Positions 29,176-37,351 of a stretch of DNA of 64,000 bases are shown piece by piece. Numbering within the stretch: position 1 is the first letter of the stretch; each line of letters begins with the position of its first letter. Made by a program: the position numbers and the translations under genes. Source of the stretch: Arthrobacter sp. FW306-2-2C-D06B (lineage in GTDB: Bacteria; Actinomycetota; Actinomycetes; Actinomycetales; Micrococcaceae); contig NZ_CP084560.1 of NCBI RefSeq assembly GCF_021789175.1, positions 2,480,001 through 2,544,000 on the forward strand. Direction: 5' to 3'. Under the pieces are notes generated by a model. The model ran no database searches. It was not told where the DNA came from and saw nothing but the letters and a program-made list of their open reading frames with translations.

Positions 29176-29193
29176 ATTCACAAATTTGTGAAT
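29176..29193. promoter_or_regulatory. perfect 18-bp palindrome, likely GbsR-family operator
   Basis: ATTCACAAATTTGTGAAT is a perfect palindrome 19 bp upstream of the ABC ATPase start. Its length and A/T centre fit a dimeric winged-helix repressor, and the GbsR/MarR gene in the same operon is the natural candidate. Confidence 0.72.
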
Positions 29194-29225
29194 GTTCTTA
29201 ACGGAACCTTAACGCGGAGGCGGGC

Positions 29226-29909
29226 TCAACCTACGGAGGCAGCAGCCTTCCTGATAACGTCGGCGACCACCTTCGGCCGCGACACATAGACGGCGTGGCT
29301 TCCTGGCGTCTCGCTCACCGTTGCGCCTATCCGCTCTGCCATACTGGCCTGCGCCACCGGTGGGATCATTTTGTCCTCGGTGACATGGAGGTACCAACTG
29401 GGCTTCACCCGCCAGGCGGCTGAGGAAACGACCCCGCCGAGTGCTTCCAAGCCCCAGGGGACCTGGGCGTCGGCCATAAATGCCGCTTCCTCGGGGGTGA
29501 CGTCGCCAGCGAAGGACTCATGGAATTTATCGCGGTCGAGGAAGAGGTATCCGTCGACGGGAGGCAGGATGGGTGGCTGCGGGCCGTCGGCTGGGAACGT
29601 CCCAAGCAAGGAGTTCACTGACTCGCCTTGGTCCGGGGCGAACGCGGTGATGTAGACAAGCGCGGAGACCTTTTCGTGATTACCTGCTTCGGTGACGACG
29701 GCCCCTCCGTACGAATGACCCACGAGGACCACAGGCCCATTCGCTTCGTCAATCACTTGCAGGGTGGTTGAGGTGTCGTCGGCGAGGGACTTTGTCGGGT
29801 TCTGCACGACGCGCACTTCGAAGCCATCTGCCGTCAGCTCGTCGTACACACCCCGCCAGCCTGTTCCGTCGACGAATCCACCATGAACGAGGACGATTGT
29901 TGGTTTCAT
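29226..29909 (-). CDS. alpha/beta hydrolase
   Basis: This 227-residue alpha/beta hydrolase of the salicylate-esterase/MES-like group (Abhydrolase_6) has IVLVHGGFVDG at the oxyanion loop and GHSYGG with the nucleophile Ser near residue 83. The catalytic His is in ETPGSHAVYVSRP. Many such genes are induced with stress or aromatic metabolism; the substrate is not predictable. AGGAG precedes the ATG at 29909. The upstream gap carries a 12-bp palindrome and, beyond it, the end of a large LuxR regulator gene. Confidence 0.88.
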   Translation of the reverse strand: MKPTIVLVHGGFVDGTGWRGVYDELTADGFEVRVVQNPTKSLADDTSTTLQVIDEANGPVVLVGHSYGGAVVTEAGNHEKVSALVYITAFAPDQGESVNSLLGTFPADGPQPPILPPVDGYLFLDRDKFHESFAGDVTPEEAAFMADAQVPWGLEALGGVVSSAAWRVKPSWYLHVTEDKMIPPVAQASMAERIGATVSETPGSHAVYVSRPKVVADVIRKAAASVG

Positions 29910-29970
29910 GCTTTGCTCCTAACAGTGTTGGACAGGAGCAACGCTAGGCTTCCGTTCGCCCGTGGTAATC

Positions 29971-29982
29971 CGTCAATTGACG
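29971..29982. repeat. 12-bp palindrome upstream of the hydrolase gene
   Basis: CGTCAATTGACG is a perfect palindrome 62 bp before the hydrolase ATG and just after the stop of the large LuxR gene. It could be an operator. Confidence 0.35.
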
Positions 29983-29987
29983 TACAT

Positions 29988-32834
29988 TCAAGGACGTAGA
30001 TTGTTCGGGCCGGCCGAGAGGGCGTCACGCAAGCCGGCCCGCGTCGAGATCCCCAGCTTCGAGAAGGTACGCGAAAGATGAGTGGAGACAGTCCGCGGTG
30101 ACAGGAAGAGGGACTCGGCGATCTGTTTGTTCGAGAGGCCCGTCGCCGCGAGGTCGGCAACCGCGGATTCTTGGGGGGTCAGCACGCCGGAGCGCGCCTC
30201 GGGTGAGCCAAGTGCGCGAAGTTCCCGATCCGAGCGCAAAGCCCACGCATTGGCACCCAGCTGAAGAAACATCTTCCTCGCTTCGCCGAGTTGGATCTTG
30301 GCGGCGGAGCGTTCCCGCCGGCGTCGAAGTTCCTCTCCGAACAGAAGCCGGATCCGCGCGTGATCGAACCGCCAGTGCTCAACGTCCGGGGTGGCAAGGG
30401 CGGACTCGAACTTTTCGTTCCAGTGAGGGCCCTCGTCCAACAACCCGTGGGCGGCCAAGACAAGGGCACCCAACCGCGAGGAGTGGCTGGCGACTTCAGT
30501 ACTTTCCAACGCCCGCAGGTGCATTTGTGCCTGGGTCCTGCGTCCCGATCGCGTGCCGGCTTCAATGAGATCGAAAGCCGACCAGATGGCGTGTGGGATG
30601 TACGGCGGAAGAATGCCCGGCGGGCTGATCGTCGCCGCATGGGTGAAGGCTTCTTCGAATCGGCCGGCCGGCAATGCCGTGAGGCACCGGATGTGCGACG
30701 AATAATTCGCGAGGGCGACAAGCCGCCGGGGCGCAGCCCAAACAAGGAGATCTTCGGCGGTGCTATGAGCGAGGGCTTCCTCTCCATGGGCCGCCTGGAC
30801 GAGTGCCAACAGGAACCTGGCCGGTGCGGTGGTCAGTGCGTAACCGTGTTCTATCGAGAGGTCCATGCCTTCTTGGACCACCACCTCCAGTTCGTCCCAG
30901 CTGCCACTGAAGTAGTCGTCATTGGCGAGTAAAAAGAGCGCTTGAATGGCGGGAGTGATGGCTTCGCCTCTGCGCCCGTCTTCGACAACTTGCCAGAGTG
31001 CCTCGCGCATGGCTCCGAGAGAATCGATGTAGGCACCAGCGGTGGCGAAGCGAACTATGTGCAGAGGATCGGTAACGAATCGAAGTCGATCAATCGCGCG
31101 ATGAAAGCGCTCGATCGCTGCCCCCTCAGCGTGAGCCGCATCGACGAAGAGGTCGATCTGAAACTGGAGTACTTCCGGCAGGCTTTCGGGTGACGCCTGA
31201 GCCAAGAGAGTTTTCCAGAAGTCCCCATTACCCGCGAAAAAACCGACCAGGACGAGTGTGTAGAGAGCTTCGGCATAATCACGGGCATCCGCATCCGGCT
31301 CGGACGTTCCCGGTGCCAGGGCGGCAAGCAGGAGTCTGCGTGCAGTTGCAACGTCCCCCTCGCTGTTGAGCAGGTTGTACGTCACAGCGATGACGGTCGC
31401 CAGCTGTGGTGAACGGGATTGGTTGCGAAATGATTCGGCGAGCAGAGCCGGACTTTCTCCGATTGTCCCGTCAATCGATGATCCAAGGTATGCCGCGCGT
31501 GCCACTCGGCGCTCACGGCCACTGATGGACGGAGTCAGTTCCGCAGCCTTGAGCATTGCAGCGGTAGCCCGGGTGCCGTCGCCAATCTCGAGGAACCGCT
31601 GGGATACGTTTTCGAGAAGCGCCGCGACTTCCTCATCGGGGCCCGTTGCCGCCTGTCCGAGGTGCCAGGCCCGCCGAACAGGATCGCTGGCGAAGGCATC
31701 GGCGAGGGTTGAGTGCACGCGCCGGCGCTCTTCGTCCGTCGAGCGCTCGAACACGGCCGAGCGAATCAGAGGGTGACGAAATTCCCAACGCCCGGAACGG
31801 GAGTTGAAACGGACTATGCCGGCGCGCTCAGCGGGCGAGAAATCATTGTGGCCGGCGCCCGTTGGAAGGCATTTTTCGATGGCCATCCTGTTCTCGGCGC
31901 CGGCAAGAACGACGAAGAGCAACAGATCACGCGTGTGCGGAGGCAGGGCCGACAGGCGGTCTTCGTAAAGCGATTTCAGCCGGTTCGTGAGCGGAAGCAT
32001 GCTGGGCATCTGCTGTGCGCTGGGGTATTTGAGCGCTGCGGGGAGCTCAAGCAGTCCGAGCGGATTGCCGAGCGCCTCACCTTGGATCCGCCGTCGAACG
32101 CTTGCGGGGAGAGCCGGAAACCGATCGACAAGCAGAGCGTCCGCGGCGTCGTCGCTTAACGGAGGTACAAGGAGAGACGGAAAGCCGCTCCGGACGAAGA
32201 CCTTGTCCTCATCCAGTCGTGCTGCCGCAAGGATCTTGGCCGATACCCCGCGAAGACGGCGGCCAAGGTAGGTCAGCGTCATGGCGGAAAGCAGGTCCAT
32301 CCATGGCGAGTCATCCACCATCAGGAGCACTGAGTCCGATTTTGCGGCGGTCAGTTCCACGAGGGAAAGCGCGGCGGCTCCCGCAACGAGGAGGCCGGGC
32401 ATCGCGCCTGTCCGAAGTCCGCAGATGATGCCGATCGCCTCCTGGTGATCCGGCGCGAGCTGGGGGAGCGAGTCGATCAACGGGAGCAACAGCTGGTTGA
32501 CCGTGCTGTACGGAAGTTCGGCTTCAAACTCAAGGGCACGCGCGCGGAGCACTCGAGTGCCGTTCATTTCTGATCGATCGCCGATGAATTCAAGCAGGGC
32601 CGATTTCCCGACTCCGGGTTCTCCGGTGACCATGAGGAGGGAGTCACGTCCGGACTCGTTCAGGAAAGCATCGATCCGCTCGACCTGGACATCCCGACCA
32701 TGCAACGTTGCTTCAATCAACGTGAGTCTCCGACGCGCGGCCTTCACCCATGAGGAAAGGTTAGGAGACGAGCTGAAGCGTGACAAGGATTTGCTCGTGA
32801 CGGCCATGTCGCGACGGGCAGCCCGGATGGCCAC
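29988..32834 (-). CDS. large ATP-binding LuxR-family transcriptional regulator (LAL type)
   Basis: This 948-residue STAND/AAA regulator starts its ATPase with LHGRDVQVERIDAFL and Walker A VTGEPGVGKSALLE (about residue 72). It has a Walker B-like VLLMVDDSPWMD. A C-terminal LuxR HTH (LTPQESAVADLAATGLSNKQ, about 880-940) follows a long alpha-helical repeat region. The start is uncertain: GTG 32834 gives this length, and ATG 32804 is an alternative; neither has a good ribosome site. It follows the MFS gene by 12 nt on the same strand, so it may be the last gene of the MarR-isochorismatase-MFS operon. Confidence 0.88.
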   Translation of the reverse strand: MAIRAARRDMAVTSKSLSRFSSSPNLSSWVKAARRRLTLIEATLHGRDVQVERIDAFLNESGRDSLLMVTGEPGVGKSALLEFIGDRSEMNGTRVLRARALEFEAELPYSTVNQLLLPLIDSLPQLAPDHQEAIGIICGLRTGAMPGLLVAGAAALSLVELTAAKSDSVLLMVDDSPWMDLLSAMTLTYLGRRLRGVSAKILAAARLDEDKVFVRSGFPSLLVPPLSDDAADALLVDRFPALPASVRRRIQGEALGNPLGLLELPAALKYPSAQQMPSMLPLTNRLKSLYEDRLSALPPHTRDLLLFVVLAGAENRMAIEKCLPTGAGHNDFSPAERAGIVRFNSRSGRWEFRHPLIRSAVFERSTDEERRRVHSTLADAFASDPVRRAWHLGQAATGPDEEVAALLENVSQRFLEIGDGTRATAAMLKAAELTPSISGRERRVARAAYLGSSIDGTIGESPALLAESFRNQSRSPQLATVIAVTYNLLNSEGDVATARRLLLAALAPGTSEPDADARDYAEALYTLVLVGFFAGNGDFWKTLLAQASPESLPEVLQFQIDLFVDAAHAEGAAIERFHRAIDRLRFVTDPLHIVRFATAGAYIDSLGAMREALWQVVEDGRRGEAITPAIQALFLLANDDYFSGSWDELEVVVQEGMDLSIEHGYALTTAPARFLLALVQAAHGEEALAHSTAEDLLVWAAPRRLVALANYSSHIRCLTALPAGRFEEAFTHAATISPPGILPPYIPHAIWSAFDLIEAGTRSGRRTQAQMHLRALESTEVASHSSRLGALVLAAHGLLDEGPHWNEKFESALATPDVEHWRFDHARIRLLFGEELRRRRERSAAKIQLGEARKMFLQLGANAWALRSDRELRALGSPEARSGVLTPQESAVADLAATGLSNKQIAESLFLSPRTVSTHLSRTFSKLGISTRAGLRDALSAGPNNLRP

Positions 32835-32846
32835 CCGCCGTCGGGC

Positions 32847-34325
32847 TCAATGCGCCGCGGCGACGGCCGGAACGCTGCGGTCAAACGCTGTCAGGAGCAC
32901 CATCGATCCTCCAATGGCGACCAGAATCCAGGCCAGGGTGTGGAAACCCGCGTCGGTGGCGGACGGCCCAAAGGCGATACTGATGAGGCTGGAGGAGCCG
33001 ATGGCGCCCAAGTACATAGACGTCCGCAGCAAGCCCGAGGCGACTGCGATCTCCGCGGCCGTCGTTTGCAGGTACAACGCTGCCTGATTGGCGAAACTGC
33101 TGAAACCGTTGGTCAGGCCTAGCAGCAGGGTCATTCCGATGAGCAGTGCGACGCCGGAGCCGTGGTTCACCAGCAGCATCACCCCTGCGGAGAGCGTCAA
33201 AGCGACGCCTGCAAGGATCAAGGGCCAGCGGACCCACGCCCGACCGGAGACGACCCTCGCCACGACGACGCTCAGCAGACTTAGCGGAATCAGAATCAGA
33301 CCTACCGTCGCCGGGTTCAGCCCCATGCTTTGTTCCATCCACTGGCTGGCGCCATACATTGACGCATATGTGGCCAGGGCGGCCAGGATAGAACGCAAGT
33401 AGGTTCGCTGCAGCGGCCCGTTCCTGCCCAGCATCCGGACGTCGATCAGTGGACTGCGTGCGTGCCGTTCCCGCCACAATAGCGCCCCCGCGAGAACCGC
33501 GGCCAGCACGGCAAGCCACCAGGCCGGCGTCGCCAGCGCCGAAAGGAACACCAGCAGCGAGATGATCGCGCCAGCAAAGAGTGCGATCCCCGGAAGGTCC
33601 AGCATGGTGAGGAGGCTGCCCAGGCCCTGTTTACGGACCGGCGCGTCTTTCGCGACTCCAAGCAAGGTGAAGGTGAACGCCAGCAGGGCCAGCGGTATGT
33701 TGACGGCGAACAGGGCCCTCCAGCCGAACGAGCCGGCCAGCACTCCACCAAGAGGCAAGCCGACGACGGCGGTCACCTGGGCTGCGATCGAAAAGTTGCC
33801 GAGGACGCGGCCCGGGACGCCGATGCCGGACTCGTCGGCACGCCGGCGGACCAGCGCCATCGCCGTCGGGTAGCAAGCCGAAGTCCCGACTCCGATGAGT
33901 GCCCGCGAAATAAGCAGCACGCCCAGGTTTGGAGCCACCACGCCTACGACCCCGGCCAGCAGGAGGATGGCCACGCCCGAGAGGAAGACGCGTCTGGGTC
34001 CGAAGAGGACAGAGAGTTTGCCCATGGTCGGCTGGGCCACCGCGCTGCATAGGTACAGGACGGATATAAGTCCGGCGGTGGCGCCAGGACTCGAGCGAAA
34101 GTCAGCCCCGATGCCCACCAGCGCGGTGGCGATCATCGAGCTGTTGATCGGGTTCAGGGTGGAGCCAAGCAGCAGCGGTGCCGTGAACCTCCAACCCAGC
34201 GGGTTCGAGGGCCGATTCCCATGGCCTGGAGCCGGGGCGTCGGCCGCGTTCCGCGGGGGAGTCAGCGGTCGGTTGCCCATTTCAGCTGAGGGGCTCGATG
34301 GTAGGGCGGAGTCCGGCGCGGTCAC
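32847..34325 (-). CDS. MFS transporter, drug-exporter type
   Basis: This 492-residue major facilitator has a hydrophilic N-terminus of about 45 residues. The segment LNPINSSMIATALVGIGADF replaces the usual DHA motif C/D1 region, and GPRRVFL-type loop 2-3 residues follow. Around thirteen or fourteen hydrophobic segments place it nearest the DHA2 family. The start GTG overlaps the isochorismatase stop (GTGA), so translation is coupled. Control by the MarR protein two genes upstream fits a drug- or aromatic-responsive efflux operon. Confidence 0.88.
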   Translation of the reverse strand: MTAPDSALPSSPSAEMGNRPLTPPRNAADAPAPGHGNRPSNPLGWRFTAPLLLGSTLNPINSSMIATALVGIGADFRSSPGATAGLISVLYLCSAVAQPTMGKLSVLFGPRRVFLSGVAILLLAGVVGVVAPNLGVLLISRALIGVGTSACYPTAMALVRRRADESGIGVPGRVLGNFSIAAQVTAVVGLPLGGVLAGSFGWRALFAVNIPLALLAFTFTLLGVAKDAPVRKQGLGSLLTMLDLPGIALFAGAIISLLVFLSALATPAWWLAVLAAVLAGALLWRERHARSPLIDVRMLGRNGPLQRTYLRSILAALATYASMYGASQWMEQSMGLNPATVGLILIPLSLLSVVVARVVSGRAWVRWPLILAGVALTLSAGVMLLVNHGSGVALLIGMTLLLGLTNGFSSFANQAALYLQTTAAEIAVASGLLRTSMYLGAIGSSSLISIAFGPSATDAGFHTLAWILVAIGGSMVLLTAFDRSVPAVAAAH

Positions 34326-34888
34326 GACCGGGTGGCTTTGAGCACGTCCAGGATTTCTTGGGTCGTTCCGGTCTCTCCCAGTCGGGGAAAAATCGTCGTG
34401 ACGGAGTTTTCGTGGGCGTTCATCGTCAGATCGGTCATCGCGTCGAGGGCGACGGTGACGTTAAGGCCGGCTTCGTGGGCACTCCGCGCGGTGGATTCCA
34501 CGCCAATGCTGGTGGCTACGCCGGTCAGCACCACTTGGGTCACGCCAAGGTCTTCCAGGAGTGCGCCAAGACCGGTGTTGGTGAAGGCGCCCCACGTCTT
34601 CTTCGTGACAAGGTGATCGCCTGGTTGCTGGTTCAGTTCAGGGAGAAGTTCGGCGAAATCGGCGGGGAACTCCCTTCCCGCGGTGCTGCCTTGATCTGTC
34701 CGGCCGGGCGCCCCGCCAGCGACGTTGACCAGCACCACGGGCAGTCCGTGTCTACGGAAGGCATCCGCCAGGGCGGCGGAATTCCGCACGATTGGCTCGA
34801 GCGGATGAGCTTTCGGGGAGGCAGCTATTCCCCGCTGAAGGTCAACAATGATCAGGGCGGTCTGCGGGTCCAACGTGGTGATGGTCAT
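34322..34888 (-). CDS. isochorismatase family cysteine hydrolase
   Basis: This 188-residue hydrolase has the family's catalytic Asp in ALIIVDLQRG, the Lys in LVTKKTWGAF and the nucleophile region VVLTGVATSIGVESTAR. At the nucleophile position most members have Cys (GxxTxxCV), but here the residue aligned with it is Ser/Ile-flanked. A classic Cys is therefore not seen and activity needs checking. The start is ATG 34888; the frame extends upstream into the MarR gene. It lies 5 nt after the MarR gene and overlaps the MFS gene. Confidence 0.85.
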   Translation of the reverse strand: MTITTLDPQTALIIVDLQRGIAASPKAHPLEPIVRNSAALADAFRRHGLPVVLVNVAGGAPGRTDQGSTAGREFPADFAELLPELNQQPGDHLVTKKTWGAFTNTGLGALLEDLGVTQVVLTGVATSIGVESTARSAHEAGLNVTVALDAMTDLTMNAHENSVTTIFPRLGETGTTQEILDVLKATRS

Positions 34889-34893
34889 CTGTA

Positions 34894-35343
34894 TCACGGC
34901 TCCAAAAGGCGTTTGAGTAGGTGAATGGCGCCGGGCAACCGTTCCCGTTCGTCCGGCGTGAGTCTGGACTGGATGGTCCGGTACAGCCAATCGGCCTTGG
35001 CCGCCCGGCTGGCGCTGATGCGCTCCCGGGCTTCGGTTGTAAGGGACAGGATCCTCTGACGACCGTCGGCAGGATCAGGGCTGCTCTCAACGAGTCCTGC
35101 GCCGGAAAGGGCGGAAATGGTGGCTCCCATGGACTGGGGACGCATGCCCTCGGCGCGGGCCAGCTCGGACAGCGTGGCCTGGCCGTCACGCTCCAGGTGG
35201 ATCAGCACGGCCTTTTGCGCATTCGTCAGATTGTCGACTTGGGACTGCTCACGGAGCCGCCGGGTCAACTGGCCAATGAGGACACGAAGCTCTGCGGCAG
35301 CTTCGAGCATGCCCGCCGCGCCTGGATCCGGGTGGGGGTTCAT
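34894..35343 (-). CDS. MarR family transcriptional regulator
   Basis: This 149-residue winged-helix repressor has the recognition-helix region TLSELARAEGMRPQSMGATI and the wing DPADGRQRILSLT, both typical of MarR. It heads the operon with the isochorismatase and MFS genes. A perfect 14-bp inverted repeat with promoter-like TACTAT lies 15 bp upstream, so autorepression with release by a small aromatic or drug is likely. Confidence 0.92.
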   Translation of the reverse strand: MNPHPDPGAAGMLEAAAELRVLIGQLTRRLREQSQVDNLTNAQKAVLIHLERDGQATLSELARAEGMRPQSMGATISALSGAGLVESSPDPADGRQRILSLTTEARERISASRAAKADWLYRTIQSRLTPDERERLPGAIHLLKRLLEP

Positions 35344-35358
35344 AGCAATGACGCTACC

Positions 35359-35396
35359 AGATAGTAAGGCAAACTGAAAAGGTTGCCTTACTATCT
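35359..35396. promoter_or_regulatory. perfect 14-bp inverted repeat, likely MarR operator and promoter
   Basis: AGATAGTAAGGCAA (35359-35372) and TTGCCTTACTATCT (35383-35396) are exact inverted copies with a 10-nt spacer. Each arm contains TACTAT on one strand, a -10-like hexamer, so binding would block the promoter. It lies between the PhzF gene end and the MarR start. Confidence 0.75.
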
Positions 35397-35418
35397 AAGT
35401 TCTTCGTGGCGTGACTGG

Positions 35419-36285
35419 CTACGAAGGATCGGCGATCTCCACGGCTTCACCGCTTACGACAATTCCGCCCTGCGGCGGAATGTCGACAGTGAGCACACTC
35501 GCGCGGCCAACGTGGCTGCCTTGGTGCACCATCACCCGGATTGGCGTTTCCACGAGCGAAAGCAAACGGAGGTATGCGCCGAAAGCCGCGGCCGCTGAAC
35601 CTGTCGCCGGATCTTCAGTGATGGTTCCCACGGGGAAAAGGTTGCGCGAGTCGAATTCGCCGGTACCGATCTCGCAGAGCGTCGTGACGGTGCCGGCCCA
35701 GCCCTGGGCATCCATCAGCGCACGCATGGCATCCGGGTCGAAAGCGAAGGAGTCAAAGGTGCCCCGTTCGGCGAAAACAAGAATGGGGTGCCAGTTTCCG
35801 GCAAACGCAACCATAGGAGGGTAGCCGGGGTGCAGTTCGCCTTGGCCCACGCCGAGCAATCCGAGCAGGGAATCCAGAACACCATCGGGGAACTCAGCGA
35901 CCCGGGGTTCCACGCTCGTGAAGCTTGCCGTGACGGCAGCGCCATGCGGTGCAGTCTCGATGACAACGGGACCTACCGCCGTATCGAACACAAAGGTTCC
36001 GGCACCGTCGCGACCTGACAGCGCAACAGCCAATGCGATAGTGGCATGGCCGCAAAACGGCACCTCGGCGATGGGGGAGAAGTACCGCACACGGTTTCGG
36101 CGGGTGTCTCCGTCAACAGTCTTCCCGGTGACAAAAACCGTTTCCGCGTATCCGATCTCCGCCGCTATGAATTGCATCCTGGTGGCGTCGAGGCCGGTTG
36201 CATCCAGGACTACCCCTGCCGGATTTCCTCCGTCGGGAGTGGCGGTAAAGGCGGCATAACGGAGTACATCCGGAGTCTGTTCCAT
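35419..36285 (-). CDS. PhzF family isomerase/epimerase-like protein
   Basis: This protein of about 288 residues has the diaminopimelate-epimerase-like two-lobed fold. It shows YAAFTATPDGGNPAGVV at the N-terminus, AEIGYAETVFV with the conserved Glu, VPFCGHATIA, and a second-lobe signature EDPATGSAAAAFGAYL. PhzF proteins isomerise small metabolites; the PhzF of phenazine synthesis is one example, but most members are not in phenazine clusters, and none is seen here. I prefer ATG 36285 (MEQTPDVL); an ATG at 36318 is possible. Confidence 0.88.
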   Translation of the reverse strand: MEQTPDVLRYAAFTATPDGGNPAGVVLDATGLDATRMQFIAAEIGYAETVFVTGKTVDGDTRRNRVRYFSPIAEVPFCGHATIALAVALSGRDGAGTFVFDTAVGPVVIETAPHGAAVTASFTSVEPRVAEFPDGVLDSLLGLLGVGQGELHPGYPPMVAFAGNWHPILVFAERGTFDSFAFDPDAMRALMDAQGWAGTVTTLCEIGTGEFDSRNLFPVGTITEDPATGSAAAAFGAYLRLLSLVETPIRVMVHQGSHVGRASVLTVDIPPQGGIVVSGEAVEIADPS

Positions 36286-36450
36286 CCGGATATCGTCGCA
36301 CGGAGTCGCCGTCATCATTTTCGAACAGCATTTGCCCTGTTTAGCGTTCGACGGCGGTACCGGGCCGATGGCGTCAAGGCTTGGGAGAATGAGGGCAGTA
36401 GCGCGGATCCAGAAGGGGTCCGCGCCCGTTGTTCGACGGGGTGAAACGAC

Positions 36451-37083
36451 ATGAGGTTGATAACCACCACCAACGTCTCAGTGGACGGCGTGATGCAGGG
36501 GTTGGGCGGAGCGGAGGAAGATCGCAGAGGAGGCTTTGAGCGCGGGGGATGGGCGATACCACTTCTCGACACCGAAACCGGGGACTATCTCAGCCAGGTC
36601 TACAGCGGTGCAGCTTCGTTCCTCTTCGGGCGGCGGACCTACGAGATCTTCGCACCCTACTGGGGCGTGATGATCGATCCGGGCACAAACCCGATCGCGG
36701 CCGCGCTGAACAGCCGGCCCAAGTACGTGGCGTCGGCCAGCCTCACCGACCCGCAATGGGCGGGTACGACCGTCCTGCAAGGCGACCTCGCCACGGCGAT
36801 CGGCGAGCTGAAGGCACACCATGACGGCGACCTGCTGGTGCCGGGCAGCGGCGCTTTGGTCCGATGGCTACTCGCCAACAACCTTGTGGACCAGCTCGAC
36901 CTGCTCACGTATCCCGTGGTCGTCGGCCAAGGCACGCGGTTGTTCCCCGAATCCGGTCCGGACATCGCGCTCAAGCTGGTCACCTCACGGACAACGTCCC
37001 GCGGCATCACCATCCAGAGCTATCGACCTGCCGGGCGTCCTAAGTACGAAACGTCCACGGTCGCCCCGGAGGATGTGTTCTGA
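36451..37083 (+). CDS. dihydrofolate reductase/RibD C-terminal family protein
   Basis: This 210-residue protein has the RibD_C/DHFR-like fold. It shows NVSVDGVMQG at the N-terminus, FLFGRRTYEIFAPYW, and a nucleotide-binding LVPGSGALVRWLL before DLLTYPVVVGQGTRLFP. Such proteins are probable NADPH-dependent reductases of unknown substrate and are common in Actinobacteria. The ATG has a GGGGTGAAACGAC leader. It is the last gene before the low-GC gap that opens the mobile region. Confidence 0.88.
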   Translation: MRLITTTNVSVDGVMQGLGGAEEDRRGGFERGGWAIPLLDTETGDYLSQVYSGAASFLFGRRTYEIFAPYWGVMIDPGTNPIAAALNSRPKYVASASLTDPQWAGTTVLQGDLATAIGELKAHHDGDLLVPGSGALVRWLLANNLVDQLDLLTYPVVVGQGTRLFPESGPDIALKLVTSRTTSRGITIQSYRPAGRPKYETSTVAPEDVF

Positions 37084-37173
37084 GGCAGCTGCTGCCTAGG
37101 GGATCGTGATCATGCATCAGATGCGCGCTCACGATATTACTTTACATAATGTAGATTATCGGCGTTAAAACAA

Positions 37174-37203
37174 CGGGAGTAGAATTAGCTGCGAGAACTC
37201 CCG
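37174..37203 (+). repeat. palindromic-armed site L (left of recombinase trio)
   Basis: Arms CGGGAGT (37174-37180) and ACTCCCG (37197-37203) flank the 16-nt centre AGAATTAGCTGCGAGA. A second site with the same architecture occurs at 40795-40824. It lies in the 268-bp low-GC gap between the DHFR-like gene and the recombinase start; no gene is seen in that gap. Confidence 0.7.
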
Positions 37204-37351
37204 CCCCATGACGAATCTGACGTTTCCGCAGGTCAGCCGGGCTTTGCCCGGGGCGCGCATTCCTCACGCCAACGTCTGAATTTGCCCTCGGATCGCTTAT
37301 GGCTATAGGTTTCCTGCATCTAATGCATGTTTCCATGGTTTAGGGGTCGTT

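Noticed and set aside
36401..36425. GC-rich inverted repeat GCGCGGATCC/GGGTCCGCGC upstream of the DHFR-like gene
   Set aside because: It has a mismatch and no T tract, and it lies between divergent starts, so it is not a convincing terminator or operator.
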